In this document: one piece after another, positions 8,462-15,748 of the stretch
How positions within the stretch are numbered: position 1 is the first letter of the stretch
Layout: every line of letters starts with the position of its first letter
Assembly (NCBI GenBank): GCA_040388665.1
Contig: JAZKBL010000068.1
Span: forward strand, 1 to 16,304
Source of the DNA: DAHVFY01 sp040388665
Lineage (GTDB): Bacteria; Chlamydiota; Chlamydiia; Chlamydiales; Rhabdochlamydiaceae
DNA: 16,304 nt
Direction: 5' to 3'
The notes under the pieces: model-generated
The model's database searches: none
What the model was told of the DNA's origin: nothing
The model's input: the letters and a program-made list of their open reading frames with translations, nothing else
Program-made: the position numbers and the translations under genes

Positions 8462-8491
8462 AGGACAAATTATTTTCCTTTATGCTATGAT
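8462..8491 (+). promoter_or_regulatory. Candidate ftsH promoter
   Basis: AGGACA (8462-8467), 18 bases, then TATGAT (8486-8491) match the housekeeping -35 and -10 boxes at 4 of 6 and 5 of 6 positions. They sit directly after the tilS stop codon and 37 bases before the ftsH start. An AGAAGAG ribosome-binding site is at 8518-8524. ftsH may therefore be transcribed on its own as well as from upstream. Confidence 0.4.
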
Positions 8492-8528
8492 TCAGATAAG
8501 GTCTGAAAAACAATAAAAGAAGAGAATT

Positions 8529-11252
8529 ATGAGCGATGAAAAAAAACCAGATATAAAAAAAGGATTCCCCGGTGGGTTCTTTTTGTTTTTATTAGCAGTA
8601 ATTTTGATAATATTGACAGTTCAAAGTTTATCTCAGCCAAAAACGGGTAAGGTGGCTTTCAATTATCAAGTAGAGCATCTGGTCAACCTTGACCTCATTC
8701 AAAAGGAAGATAGCCGCAAGATCGCGCTCAATGATAATCTTGTTACTTTTTCAGGAAAGTTTAGAGAAAGGCTTACGGATGAGGGTAAGCAACGGTTTCG
8801 CTATTTAGATCTTCTTGAAAAAAACCATGAGCTTATTCAACAACAAAAAATTGTTCAGCAAGATCTAACGTCTTTACGATTAACAATTCAAGACGCTGCT
8901 GATTGGTTTTTACATCTCTCTGGCTTGCCTATTCCTAAAGGTGGCTATCAAGTAATCAGTCCTGTTTATGATACCGCTGAAGATAAGAATGCCATTGTCA
9001 TTAGGAATCTTTCCGATAAGTCCATTGTGAGTTTACGAGAACTTCAGGAACAGTTTTCAGATGCAGGTCATGATCTGCAGTCTTATAGCAAAAATCTCCT
9101 AACGCTCATTCAAGGTTTCAGATCACCTTCCTTAGGCATTGGCAATGAAGGCATGAAAGAACAGCTGAAGAACCTGGAAGCTATGGTCGTTAATGCACAA
9201 TCTCTTGGAAAATCAGAACAGCTTCAGGTGTATTCAAAGGCTTTACAAGAGCTCAGCACAATTGTTGATACATTGAATCAAGAACAAGATAGCATGCGTC
9301 TTCTTTCTTTACGCAGCGTACGTAATTATAAGCTCAATATTGAAAAAAATACCCTTCTTGGAGAACAGCTAGAAAAAAATGGCGCTCAGCTTGATAAAGC
9401 AAGACAGTCCGTTGCAAATGTGATCTGGTTTTTTAATAATAAAGAGCTTTCTAGTAGAGTTCTTGAAAAACAAGACTCTGAGGCCTATAGCCAGTGGTTT
9501 TCCCAAGCAAAACAAGAGTGGGATAATTTCGGGGTTAGCAAGGGAACAGCTTTTGCAGCGCCTGATCAACGAAGCAACCTTGTTCTTGAAAAAACATTCA
9601 AAAGTGAAGAGCCGTCACTTAACTATGGCAGTTATTTTATTACAATCCTTCCCGTTTTATTGATTGCTTTACTTCTTTATTTCGTTTTTTCACGCCAAAT
9701 GAAAGGTGTGGGAAGCAATGCGATGAATTTTGGAAAGTCTCCTGCAAAACTTTTGACAAAAGAGCGCAATAAAGTGACGTTCAAAGATGTTGCGGGTTGC
9801 GATGAAGCAAAAGAAGAGCTACAGGAGATCGTTGATTTTTTGAAAGATCCCGGTAAGTTTACAGCTCTTGGAGCGCGTATTCCAAAAGGCGTTCTTTGCA
9901 TTGGAGCTCCAGGTACTGGTAAAACATTGATTGCAAAAGCCGTTGCTGGTGAAGCGGATCGTCCTTTTTTTTCGATCTCCGGTTCTGACTTTGTTGAGAT
10001 GTTTGTAGGTGTTGGTGCAAGCCGTATTCGCGACTTGTTTGATCAAGCGAAGAAATTTGCTCCCTGTATTATTTTTATTGATGAGATTGATGCTGTAGGC
10101 CGCCATAGAGGTGCAGGTATCGGCGGGGGACATGATGAACGGGAGCAGACTCTAAACCAACTTCTTGTCGAGATGGATGGTTTTGATACGAAAGAGGGTG
10201 TGATCTTGATTGCAGCAACAAACCGTCCTGATGTTCTTGATAAAGCGCTTTTAAGACCCGGACGTTTTGACAGAAGGATTGTGATTGACCTTCCAGATAT
10301 TAAAGGACGCTTTGAGATTTTGAAAGTCCATGCGCGAAAAATTAAGCTAGACGGCTCTGTCGATCTCATGAACCTTGCACGCAATACACCAGGTGCATCA
10401 GGAGCTGACCTTGAAAATATCCTCAACGAGGCCGCTTTACTTGCTGCGCGTCGAGGAAGATCTGCTGTGACCGGCAGTGATGCTGAAGAGGCGTGCGATA
10501 AAGTGCGTTATGGTAAAGAAAGACGCAGCTTAGAGGTGGATCTTAACGAAAAACGGACAACTGCTTACCACGAGTCAGGTCATGCCGTTGTAGCTCTTTG
10601 CGCGAAGCATGCAGACCCTGTTGATAAAGTGACCATTATCCCACGAGGCTTATCTTTAGGTGCAACTCACTTTATGCCGAAGAAAAATCGTCTTAGTTAT
10701 TGGAGAAAAGAACTGATCGATCAGCTGGCTGTCCTTATGGGAGGAAGAGTTGCTGAGGAAATTTTTGTCGGTGACATTTCAAGTGGCGCCCAAATGGACT
10801 TTTCTCAAGCAACGCGTCTTGTGCGTAGCATGGTTTGCGAATGGGGAATGACAGATGCTTTGGGACCTGTTGCTTATGATGAGCGTAGCGAATCAGGACA
10901 ATATCTCGGGATGTCTGGATTTCATGAGAAGAGTTATTCAGAAGCTACTGCAAAACATATCGATGATGCAGTGCGCGAGCTTCTTGAAGCAGCTATTGCC
11001 CAAGCTCGTGATATTTTGAATGCTAAGCGGGATCAAGTGACTCTCATGACTGAGCTGCTCATTGAATTTGAGACTCTTGATAAAGACGATGTCCTTAAGA
11101 TCATGGATGGAACGTGGAATAGCGAAAGCAAGCGAGAGAGAGTAAAAGCTGCGGATGCTCTACAAAAGAAGCCGGCAGAACCTACTAAAGAAACAGGCAT
11201 AGACAACACACATTTTTCAGGTCCAGAGCAAGCAGCACCCCAACAGGGCTAA
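8529..11252 (+). CDS. ftsH: ATP-dependent zinc metalloprotease FtsH, long chlamydial form
   Basis: A 907-residue membrane-bound AAA+ protease that degrades misfolded membrane proteins and short-lived regulators. The first membrane segment is near residues 17-36. A long, partly coiled-coil extracytoplasmic region runs from about 37 to 365, and a second membrane segment from about 367 to 388. The AAA module has Walker A GAPGTGKT (459-466), Walker B IIFIDEID (D518, E519) and the second region of homology ATNRPDVLDKALLRPGRFD. The peptidase domain has the zinc site HESGH (681-685), with the third ligand D757 in SSGAQMD. E. coli FtsH has about 644 residues; the extra length is nearly all in the outer region, a known chlamydial trait. 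The tail is a disordered Lys/Glu/Pro/Gln-rich extension. fumC starts 8 bases after its stop. Confidence 0.97.
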   Translation: MSDEKKPDIKKGFPGGFFLFLLAVILIILTVQSLSQPKTGKVAFNYQVEHLVNLDLIQKEDSRKIALNDNLVTFSGKFRERLTDEGKQRFRYLDLLEKNHELIQQQKIVQQDLTSLRLTIQDAADWFLHLSGLPIPKGGYQVISPVYDTAEDKNAIVIRNLSDKSIVSLRELQEQFSDAGHDLQSYSKNLLTLIQGFRSPSLGIGNEGMKEQLKNLEAMVVNAQSLGKSEQLQVYSKALQELSTIVDTLNQEQDSMRLLSLRSVRNYKLNIEKNTLLGEQLEKNGAQLDKARQSVANVIWFFNNKELSSRVLEKQDSEAYSQWFSQAKQEWDNFGVSKGTAFAAPDQRSNLVLEKTFKSEEPSLNYGSYFITILPVLLIALLLYFVFSRQMKGVGSNAMNFGKSPAKLLTKERNKVTFKDVAGCDEAKEELQEIVDFLKDPGKFTALGARIPKGVLCIGAPGTGKTLIAKAVAGEADRPFFSISGSDFVEMFVGVGASRIRDLFDQAKKFAPCIIFIDEIDAVGRHRGAGIGGGHDEREQTLNQLLVEMDGFDTKEGVILIAATNRPDVLDKALLRPGRFDRRIVIDLPDIKGRFEILKVHARKIKLDGSVDLMNLARNTPGASGADLENILNEAALLAARRGRSAVTGSDAEEACDKVRYGKERRSLEVDLNEKRTTAYHESGHAVVALCAKHADPVDKVTIIPRGLSLGATHFMPKKNRLSYWRKELIDQLAVLMGGRVAEEIFVGDISSGAQMDFSQATRLVRSMVCEWGMTDALGPVAYDERSESGQYLGMSGFHEKSYSEATAKHIDDAVRELLEAAIAQARDILNAKRDQVTLMTELLIEFETLDKDDVLKIMDGTWNSESKRERVKAADALQKKPAEPTKETGIDNTHFSGPEQAAPQQG

Positions 11253-11260
11253 GGCATCTG

Positions 11261-12643
11261 ATGAAAAAGCGGATCGAAAAAGATACACTAGGGGATGTTG
11301 AAGTTCCGATTGATAAGTACTATGGAGCGCAGACACAGCGCTCCATGGAAAACTTCCCCATAGGAACTGAGAAGATGCCAATCGAGCTGATCCGTGCGCT
11401 CGGTATTATCAAAAAGGCAGCAGCTATCGTTAATGAAGAGCTAGGCCTTCTTTCTAAAGAAAAACGGGACCTTATTGTCTCTGCAGCAGATGAAGTGATT
11501 TCAGGAAAACTCGACGATCATTTCGATCTTGTCGTTTGGCAGACAGGCTCTGGCACTCAGACTAACATGAATGTGAATGAGGTGATTTCCAACCGCGCTA
11601 TTGAAATAGCAGGCGGCGTTCTTGGATCGAAGACACCCATTCATCCCAATGATGATGTCAATAAATCCCAATCTTCTAATGATGTTTTTCCAACAGCCAT
11701 GCATGTCGCAGCAGTCCTTGCGATCAAACAAAACCTCCTTCCAAAACTCCAATATTTCAAAGAAGGCTTAGAGATAAAAGCCAAAGAATTTGCAGACATT
11801 GTTAAAATTGGTAGAACCCATCTCATGGATGCTACGCCACTTACTCTTGGGAATGAGTTTTCAGGCTATGCATGCCAAGTAGAGCACGGGATCCGCGCTA
11901 TTGAAAATGCTTTAACATCTCTTAGAGAGGTAGCTCTTGGAGGAACAGCTGTCGGAACAGGAATTAACGCTCATCCTAAGTACGCAAAGAGGGTTGCTGA
12001 GGCGATCAGTGCAATCACAAACGAACAATTCATTTCAGCTCCAAATAAATTTGAAGCCCTTGCTGCAAATGACGGGATCGTCGAGATGAGTGGAGCTCTC
12101 AAAAGACTCAGCTGTTCTTTTATGAAGATTGCAAATGATATCCGCTGGTTAGCATCCGGTCCACGGTCGGGACTCGGAGAGATTCTCATCCCTGAAAATG
12201 AACCAGGATCCTCGATCATGCCGGGTAAAGTCAACCCAACGCAGAGCGAGGCGATGACAATGGTTGCCGTTCAAGTGATGGGTAACGATACCGCGATTGC
12301 TTTTGCAGGATCGATGGGCAACTTCGAGCTTAATGTGTTCAAGCCTGTGATGATTTATAACCTACTCCAGTCAATTCGTCTTCTCGGCGATGTCGCAGCA
12401 GCTTTCCAAGATAAGTGCTTAAGCGGCGTTAAGCCCAATCTCAAGAGAATCAAAGAACACTTGGACAATTCGCTGATGCTCGCAACAGCCTTAAATCCCG
12501 TCATCGGTTACGACAAAGCCGCAAAAGCTGTCCAAAAAGCGCACAAAGAAGGGACCACCCTAAAACAAGCCGTCTTAAGCCTCGGCTATCTCTCTGAAAC
12601 GCAATTCAATGAGGTCGTCGACCCAAAAAAAATGCTTCAATAA
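11261..12643 (+). CDS. fumC: Class II fumarate hydratase
   Basis: A 460-residue enzyme that interconverts fumarate and malate in the TCA cycle; it works as a cytosolic homotetramer. The family signature GSSIMPGKVNP is at residues 316-326. The substrate-site block HPNDDVNKSQSSND begins at H128, the region with the catalytic histidine GRTHLMDATPLTLG has H187, and TGSGTQTNMNVNEVI is also present. The length is normal for the class (about 460-467). It starts 8 bases after the ftsH stop, so it probably shares its message. No frameshift or missing residue is seen. Argininosuccinate lyase and aspartase are excluded by the fumarase-specific blocks. Confidence 0.97.
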   Translation: MKKRIEKDTLGDVEVPIDKYYGAQTQRSMENFPIGTEKMPIELIRALGIIKKAAAIVNEELGLLSKEKRDLIVSAADEVISGKLDDHFDLVVWQTGSGTQTNMNVNEVISNRAIEIAGGVLGSKTPIHPNDDVNKSQSSNDVFPTAMHVAAVLAIKQNLLPKLQYFKEGLEIKAKEFADIVKIGRTHLMDATPLTLGNEFSGYACQVEHGIRAIENALTSLREVALGGTAVGTGINAHPKYAKRVAEAISAITNEQFISAPNKFEALAANDGIVEMSGALKRLSCSFMKIANDIRWLASGPRSGLGEILIPENEPGSSIMPGKVNPTQSEAMTMVAVQVMGNDTAIAFAGSMGNFELNVFKPVMIYNLLQSIRLLGDVAAAFQDKCLSGVKPNLKRIKEHLDNSLMLATALNPVIGYDKAAKAVQKAHKEGTTLKQAVLSLGYLSETQFNEVVDPKKMLQ

Positions 12644-12683
12644 GCCTCCTAAATCAAATTAAGTTTGATACTAAATGAGACCG

Positions 12684-12732
12684 CGCTCGAAGAGCGTTTG
12701 GAGTGCGGTGACTTGAGTTGCCGCATTCCAAA
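12684..12732. other. Two tandem hairpins downstream of fumC
   Basis: CGCTC-GAA-GAGCG (12684-12696) is a perfect 5-bp stem. It is followed at once by arms TTTGGAGTGCGG (12697-12708) and CCGCATTCCAAA (12721-12732), which pair at 11 of 12 positions plus one wobble, around a 12-base loop. No T-run follows, so this is not a standard intrinsic terminator, though it could stabilise the fumC transcript end. The same stretch is open in one minus-strand frame (12671-12760), so part of the symmetry could come from an eroded gene. Confidence 0.45.
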
Positions 12733-12797
12733 TCGTCTGATCGGTGGCGTTTAAGAAAAATTATATCTTTTTATTCGAAATGTCCAAACTCGAGTTA

Positions 12798-12934
12798 GAT
12801 TTGTATGTTTGGAAAATCGCAGGTTATGACAAGAGGAGATGATTCGGTTATTTCAAGAGAGATTGGAAAAAGCCGAACAGGCACAAGCGGCTATCTTAAA
12901 CCAAAAGAAGGCCCTCTTCTCAAAACCCTATTAA
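12798..12934 (+). pseudogene. Internally deleted remnant of a padR-family regulator gene
   Basis: Positions 12798-12830 match the promoter region of the padR gene at 15691-15723 (27 of 33 bases, the first 18 identical). Positions 12830-12877 match codons inside that gene at 16073-16120 (45 of 48 bases). The three differences there are all third-position and synonymous, and both copies read QEEMIRLFQERLEKAE. About 350 bases, including the start codon and the winged helix-turn-helix, are missing between the two parts. A TGA stands just before the coding piece, and the frame ends at TAA 12932-12934 after an unrelated tail. It cannot make a working regulator. The 632-base gap between fumC and the next gene otherwise holds only the hairpins and promoter-like AT-rich sequence listed separately. 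Confidence 0.75.
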
Positions 12935-13080
12935 CACATGTTGATCCCTTCAAAATGTTTGTTCAAGAAGCAAAGCTTTTTTTAGCTAAATGTGTAATGA
13001 CCCATTCTATAGATCAGGTAGCTGGCAAAACGCAGGTCACTTTCCAAACTGCTGTTTTTGTGTACATTTAAGTGTAAATG

Positions 13081-13099
13081 ACTGATAATCAGTTTTTTT
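13081..13099 (+). terminator. Weak candidate intrinsic terminator
   Basis: ACTGA-TAA-TCAGT (13081-13093) is a perfect small palindrome running directly into seven T residues. The stem is only 5 bp and AT-rich, so it may be too weak to end transcription. Confidence 0.3.
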
Positions 13100-13200
13100 A
13101 ATAAAGAAATCTGAGGGTTTAACCCGTAATCTCGGTTGTTTGGAATGGAAAAGATTCTATTTCAGAATTTTTTCCATTTAATTAAAAATTATTAATTAAT

Positions 13201-13230
13201 TTGCTTTTTAATTTTTAAATATGTTAAAAT
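13201..13230 (+). promoter_or_regulatory. Candidate promoter of the 297-residue protein gene
   Basis: TTGCTT (13201-13206), 18 bases, then TAAAAT (13225-13230) stand in a strongly AT-rich stretch (about 13180-13260). The start codon is 46 bases downstream and has a clear AGGGA ribosome-binding site at 13264-13268. The -10 is good and the -35 only fair. Confidence 0.4.
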
Positions 13231-13275
13231 CCGTGTTGTTAATAAATCAATTATTGTAACTATAGGGATTTAAAA

Positions 13276-14169
13276 ATGTCTATTAATAGCGAAATTAAAA
13301 TGGGATTTCTTGGATCGCTTTGCCCAGTAGAATCCACTATTTTTTCAGAGATTCTTGAGAAATATGAAGTAGTTTTTTTATCCCCTCGGTGCGCCTCTAT
13401 AGAAGAGGCTGAGGTGTTTTTATTTAGTGAGAATCATAGTAACGAACTTATGAGAAAACTCAATGGCGATACGATCTCCACACTTATAGAAGCATTCAAA
13501 AAGGATAAAAGTTCTATTTTCTTAGAAGGATACTCTTGGGAAGATGAGCGTTTGCTCTTTTCTGAGTTAATGCAAAAGAATAAATTTCATATTAGGGCAT
13601 TTAATGCTGACTTTTACGGCTGGGAGCCCCTTAAGTATTTACAAGAAAATCAAAAGCTTCTCGAAGCAATCATTTTAATAAGAGACATGCACCGGATGAT
13701 GAAAGTTCTCGAGAGAGAGTATATGCAACTTTCTGAAATTTCAGGAATGAAAAGACAGCTTCAAGATATGCTTCCTATTTTAGAACTTTATCAAGAAACA
13801 CAACAAGAGGCACTCGCAAACTGCAGGGCTCTTCTATCTCATCAAGAACAACTTTTACAACAAACACAGCGTAAAATTGAGATGCTTGAAAGCGATCTTG
13901 AAAAATCAGAAGAAAGATTACAAGCAATTGGAGCTACGCAAAAATGGGTTGAAGAGCAGCTCAAACAAATATTTCCCATGCGTACCGAAGGGATGGTTTC
14001 CACTGTGCGTCAATGTAGTATCCTTTCAGGAAAAAAATATTTTATAGCTGGAGAACACCATCTAAAAACGCCAGAGGAATTGGTGGGCATTGAAGAATAC
14101 AATCTTAATCCATTGTTTGAAGAATTACATAATCATAAAGCCGTTATTTTGATTCCTAAACTCTTATAG
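13276..14169 (+). CDS. Conserved-looking protein with probable ChaN/EreA/TraB-like fold and a coiled coil
   Basis: I do not recognise this 297-residue protein by name. The N-terminal part reads like the ChaN/EreA/TraB (TIKI) superfamily. A hydrophobic strand leads into FLFSENHSN (E52, H54), a second strand into FLEGY (E84), then RDMHRMM (R136, D137) and a late strand into FIAGEHHLK (H261, H262). Their spacing resembles the metal-dependent hydrolase or haem-binding core of that group. Between them, residues about 150-230 form a Gln/Glu/Leu-rich coiled coil, an insertion that is not usual. There is no signal peptide or membrane segment, so a cytosolic or effector-type location is possible. It has its own promoter and Shine-Dalgarno. 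Function is unknown and the fold assignment is inference; the coding call itself is secure. Confidence 0.8.
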   Translation: MSINSEIKMGFLGSLCPVESTIFSEILEKYEVVFLSPRCASIEEAEVFLFSENHSNELMRKLNGDTISTLIEAFKKDKSSIFLEGYSWEDERLLFSELMQKNKFHIRAFNADFYGWEPLKYLQENQKLLEAIILIRDMHRMMKVLEREYMQLSEISGMKRQLQDMLPILELYQETQQEALANCRALLSHQEQLLQQTQRKIEMLESDLEKSEERLQAIGATQKWVEEQLKQIFPMRTEGMVSTVRQCSILSGKKYFIAGEHHLKTPEELVGIEEYNLNPLFEELHNHKAVILIPKLL

Positions 14170-14479
14170 AAGCTTAATACAATTTCAAGCAAACACAGTC
14201 CTAAACTTAGCTGCCCGATATGAGAGAAATTTTCGAGAGTTAAATTCTTCCAGCTGATGTTATAAAAACGTCGACAACCTCAAGTCGTTCCAAACATTTA
14301 TGATTCTGATTGCCGTAGTGATTGATTCCATTTTTTTTGAAGGAATTGGAGCCATCGTATGAAGCTTCGTTTAAGAGCTCAAAAGCAAAAAAATACGTCC
14401 TTTTTTACGATAGTTTTCCACGGTTTTTTGAGAACCTTCACGGTGATTTTAAGTCTGAATAGGACATGCTTCTCTAACA
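14170..14479. other. Gene-free gap with possible gene debris
   Basis: This 310-base gap between two convergent genes has no convincing intact gene. In one plus frame, 14258-14362 reads CYKNVDNLKSFQTFMILIAV and onward to a TGA. That weakly recalls the C-terminal helix of Tn5/IS4-type transposases; an in-frame TGA stands just before it. A second open stretch without a start codon runs to the TAG near 14462. A CGAC/GTCG hairpin lies at about 14270-14287. No clear terminator is seen for either flanking gene. Confidence 0.3.
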
Positions 14480-15553
14480 TTAAAGATTATTCCGTTCAGT
14501 TAGTACTTTCTGATCTTTTAGTTCCCGTTCAATTTCTTCGATAGTTGGCAGAGCTCCTTTCAACTCAGCGGGCAAGGATTCTAGAAGGGCAGTCTCGTAT
14601 TGCGATATACCTATTGGCTTATTGATGTCTCTTAGAGCGTATTCAGCGATTATTCTGTCTTTTGTTTTGCACAAGAGTAGTCCGATACTCGGGTTGTCTC
14701 CTGGCTTACGAAGGAGATCATCAACAACAGACAAGTAAAAATTCATTTGCCCAGCATCTTTCGGAGTAAACTCCTTGGCTTTGAGCTCTACAATGACAAA
14801 GCAGCGCAAATTTAGATGGTAAAATAACAGGTCTAAGAAGAATTCTTTGCCACTAACTGTTAGAGGATACTGGCGCCCTACAAAAGCAAAACCAGCTCCA
14901 AGTTCGATGAGAAATTTTTGGGTGTGTTCTAAGAGACCACTCTCTAGCTCCTTTTCATTAAACTTTTTTTTCAAAGCGAGGAAATCAAAACAATAAGGAT
15001 CTTTCAGGGTCTGGTGAGCCAAGTCTGACTGCGGGGATGGAAGCGTAGTCTGAAAATTAGTAACCGCTTGCCCTTTACGCTTATAAAGATTGCTGTCTAG
15101 CCAATGAAGAAGAACGCTCCTACTCCACCCATTTTCAATCGTTTTATTGACATACCAAAGCCTTTCCTCTGGGGATGTAAGTTTTTGAAGGAGAAGGATA
15201 TTATGTCCCCATGGAATTTGGGCAACAACCTGTTGCCCAATTGCAAAATCTGGGTATTCTCTTGCAAAGTGGACCATGTATTTGAGGTTTCTAGGAGAAA
15301 ATCCTTCCATATCTGGAAAACTAGTTTTTAGATCTTTTGATAGGTTTTCGATCGTTTTCGCTCCCCACCCTTCACTCTTTTGCTTAAGATGAATTTTAGA
15401 ACCTATTTCCCAATACAAATTGATCAACTCTCGGTTTACTGCCAACGCAGCTTTAATCTGAGAAGATAAAATTTTCTTCTTAATCTCAAAGAGAAAGGTT
15501 GGATATTCCTTTGGAATTATCTGATTAGAATTTTCGAGTGAAGATTGAGTCAT
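14480..15553 (-). CDS. DUF1016 / YhcG-type PD-(D/E)XK nuclease-domain protein
   Basis: A 357-residue protein with two domains. The N-terminal DUF1016_N helical domain (about residues 20-155) includes NRELINLYWEIGSKI, GFSPRNLKYM and IPWGHNILLLQKL. The C-terminal nuclease-like domain (about 185-335) has FVGRQYPL, then D241 in FFLDLLFYH and E257-x-K259 in VIVELKAKEF, the D...ExK pattern of PD-(D/E)XK enzymes, followed by DAGQMNFYLSVVDD. Catalytic residues are intact. The family is common in accessory and mobile regions and is thought to act on DNA, but its job is not settled. A strong AGGGA stands 6 bases before the ATG. It is transcribed toward the 297-residue protein gene and away from padR. 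Confidence 0.93.
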   Translation of the reverse strand: MTQSSLENSNQIIPKEYPTFLFEIKKKILSSQIKAALAVNRELINLYWEIGSKIHLKQKSEGWGAKTIENLSKDLKTSFPDMEGFSPRNLKYMVHFAREYPDFAIGQQVVAQIPWGHNILLLQKLTSPEERLWYVNKTIENGWSRSVLLHWLDSNLYKRKGQAVTNFQTTLPSPQSDLAHQTLKDPYCFDFLALKKKFNEKELESGLLEHTQKFLIELGAGFAFVGRQYPLTVSGKEFFLDLLFYHLNLRCFVIVELKAKEFTPKDAGQMNFYLSVVDDLLRKPGDNPSIGLLLCKTKDRIIAEYALRDINKPIGISQYETALLESLPAELKGALPTIEEIERELKDQKVLTERNNL

Positions 15554-15699
15554 TTTATCCCTTTCATAGTGACAACGGGTCTGTTATGTGGCGAGGGTTC
15601 TTTATGAATCACTAACGTCACAAGTGTCGCAGCATCATAGCACGCAAGTTCGAAAAGTAAAACGTTCTTTAGAGTTCTTAATCAAGGATCGATTTGTAT

Positions 15700-15745
15700 G
15701 TTTGGAAAGTCGTTGATCATGATATGATACCTAGAAACTGGGTAT
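15700..15745 (+). promoter_or_regulatory. padR promoter with candidate operator
   Basis: TATGAT (15723-15728) is a likely -10, with TTGGAA (15702-15707) a fair -35 at a short 15-base spacing. It overlaps a palindrome, ATCAT-GAT-ATGAT (15716-15728). Directly after it is an inverted repeat, ATACCTAG-AAA-CTGGGTAT (15727-15745), with 7 of 8 arm positions paired and ending 3 bases before the start codon. PadR proteins are dimers that usually repress their own promoter at such dyads, so self-repression is likely but inferred. Confidence 0.45.
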
Positions 15746-15748
15746 TTT

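Noticed and set aside
10043..10426. A 127-codon minus-strand frame inside ftsH.
   Set aside because: It lies antisense to the AAA core of ftsH, where codon bias creates long shadow frames.
12805..13071. An 88-codon plus-strand frame between fumC and the 297-residue protein gene.
   Set aside because: Its ATG lies in the duplicated padR upstream sequence and it crosses the padR remnant in a different frame. It has no clear ribosome-binding site and no recognisable motif.
14359..14544. A 61-codon plus frame running into the 3' end of the DUF1016 gene.
   Set aside because: It overlaps the opposite-strand nuclease gene by 65 bases, has no good ribosome-binding site and no family features.
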